From Haloarcula sp. (lineage in GTDB: Archaea > Halobacteriota > Halobacteria > Halobacteriales > Haloarculaceae): a stretch of 14,052 nucleotides of DNA. Positions 13,924-14,052 of this stretch are shown in pieces (positions within the stretch are counted from its first letter, which is position 1; each line of letters starts with the position of its first letter). The DNA lies in NCBI GenBank assembly GCA_028275075.1, contig JAQCNK010000326.1, positions 1 through 14,052 of the forward strand, given 5' to 3'. The notes below the pieces were generated by a model. That model was not told where the DNA came from, ran no database searches, and saw only the letters and a program-made list of their open reading frames with translations. The translations under genes were made by a program, and so were the position numbers.

Positions 13924-14052
13924 CGGGGGAGTGAGTTATCCCGACCATTGTAGCGATATACCGGGCTGATACTGCCGGCTATACGTTCGTAACAGCGTGT
14001 GATAAAAACGTCCCCAACCCTGTAGTTGCCATCCGTAAGTGGTCAGTACAGG
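13924..14052. other. Intergenic right edge, no gene seen
   Basis: No convincing open frame or RNA gene. The minus strand has a T-rich GTTTTTATC near 14000-14008, which could be a further promoter toward the PhzF-like gene, or on the other strand the A-rich part of an unrelated signal. A gene beyond the window edge could own this region. Confidence 0.3.

Noticed and set aside
12964..13953. A 329-codon plus-strand open frame
   Set aside because: It is antisense to the PhzF-like gene; no recognisable domain and no promoter.

Overview
The window looks like chromosomal DNA of a haloarchaeon (class Halobacteria, perhaps of the Haloarcula group; the genus cannot be fixed from the sequence). The DNA is GC-rich and the proteins are strongly acidic. 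The gene content is typical of halophilic archaea: MfnA-type decarboxylase, archaeal methionyl-tRNA synthetase with a fused tRNA-binding domain, a TRAM protein, an IS1341-type tnpB and many small winged-helix proteins. Nearly every gene has a T/A-rich TATA-like box 25-30 bp upstream of its start codon and no Shine-Dalgarno sequence, which fits mostly leaderless transcription. The TRAM gene is the exception, with a strong Shine-Dalgarno and a TTG start.

Layout. (a) 1-1101: the 3' part of an IS200/IS605-family (IS1341-type) element. It encodes TnpB, open at the left edge, followed by hairpins that probably belong to an omega/re-type RNA. Its right end appears to supply the stop codon of the next gene. 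(b) 1099-2784, minus strand: a family 2 glycosyltransferase and a class I SAM methyltransferase, each with its own TATA box. (c) 2984-4820, plus strand: a small winged-helix regulator behind an AT-rich region with repeats, then a metallo-beta-lactamase-fold hydrolase and a YkgJ-type cysteine-cluster protein. (d) 4914-5780: a divergent pair, the TRAM protein (minus) and a small DUF7123-like helix-turn-helix protein (plus). (e) 5949-11112, minus strand: a two-domain winged-helix regulator with a Tat-like N-terminus, an SPFH/band-7 protein, an NfeD protein, a small two-helix membrane protein and metG. (f) 11220-13875, minus strand: a VTT/DedA-like membrane protein, mfnA and a PhzF-like protein. 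The last 177 bases hold only the phzF-like promoter and no gene I can support.

The genes do not form one pathway. The clearest functional unit is the small membrane protein, NfeD and SPFH run, which resembles the known NfeD-stomatin pairing in membrane organisation or proteolysis. MetG (translation) and MfnA (aspartate decarboxylation, beta-alanine for coenzyme A) are housekeeping genes. No CRISPR array, tRNA, rRNA or clear defence island was seen.

The best candidates for unusual biology are: the TnpB with a changed RuvC-II motif and an RNA whose presumed guide would match the 3' end of the adjacent glycosyltransferase gene; a PhzF-fold protein without the catalytic glutamate; 12-bp direct repeats flanking the TATA box of the small membrane protein gene; and a paired repeat and palindrome upstream of the winged-helix gene at 2984.
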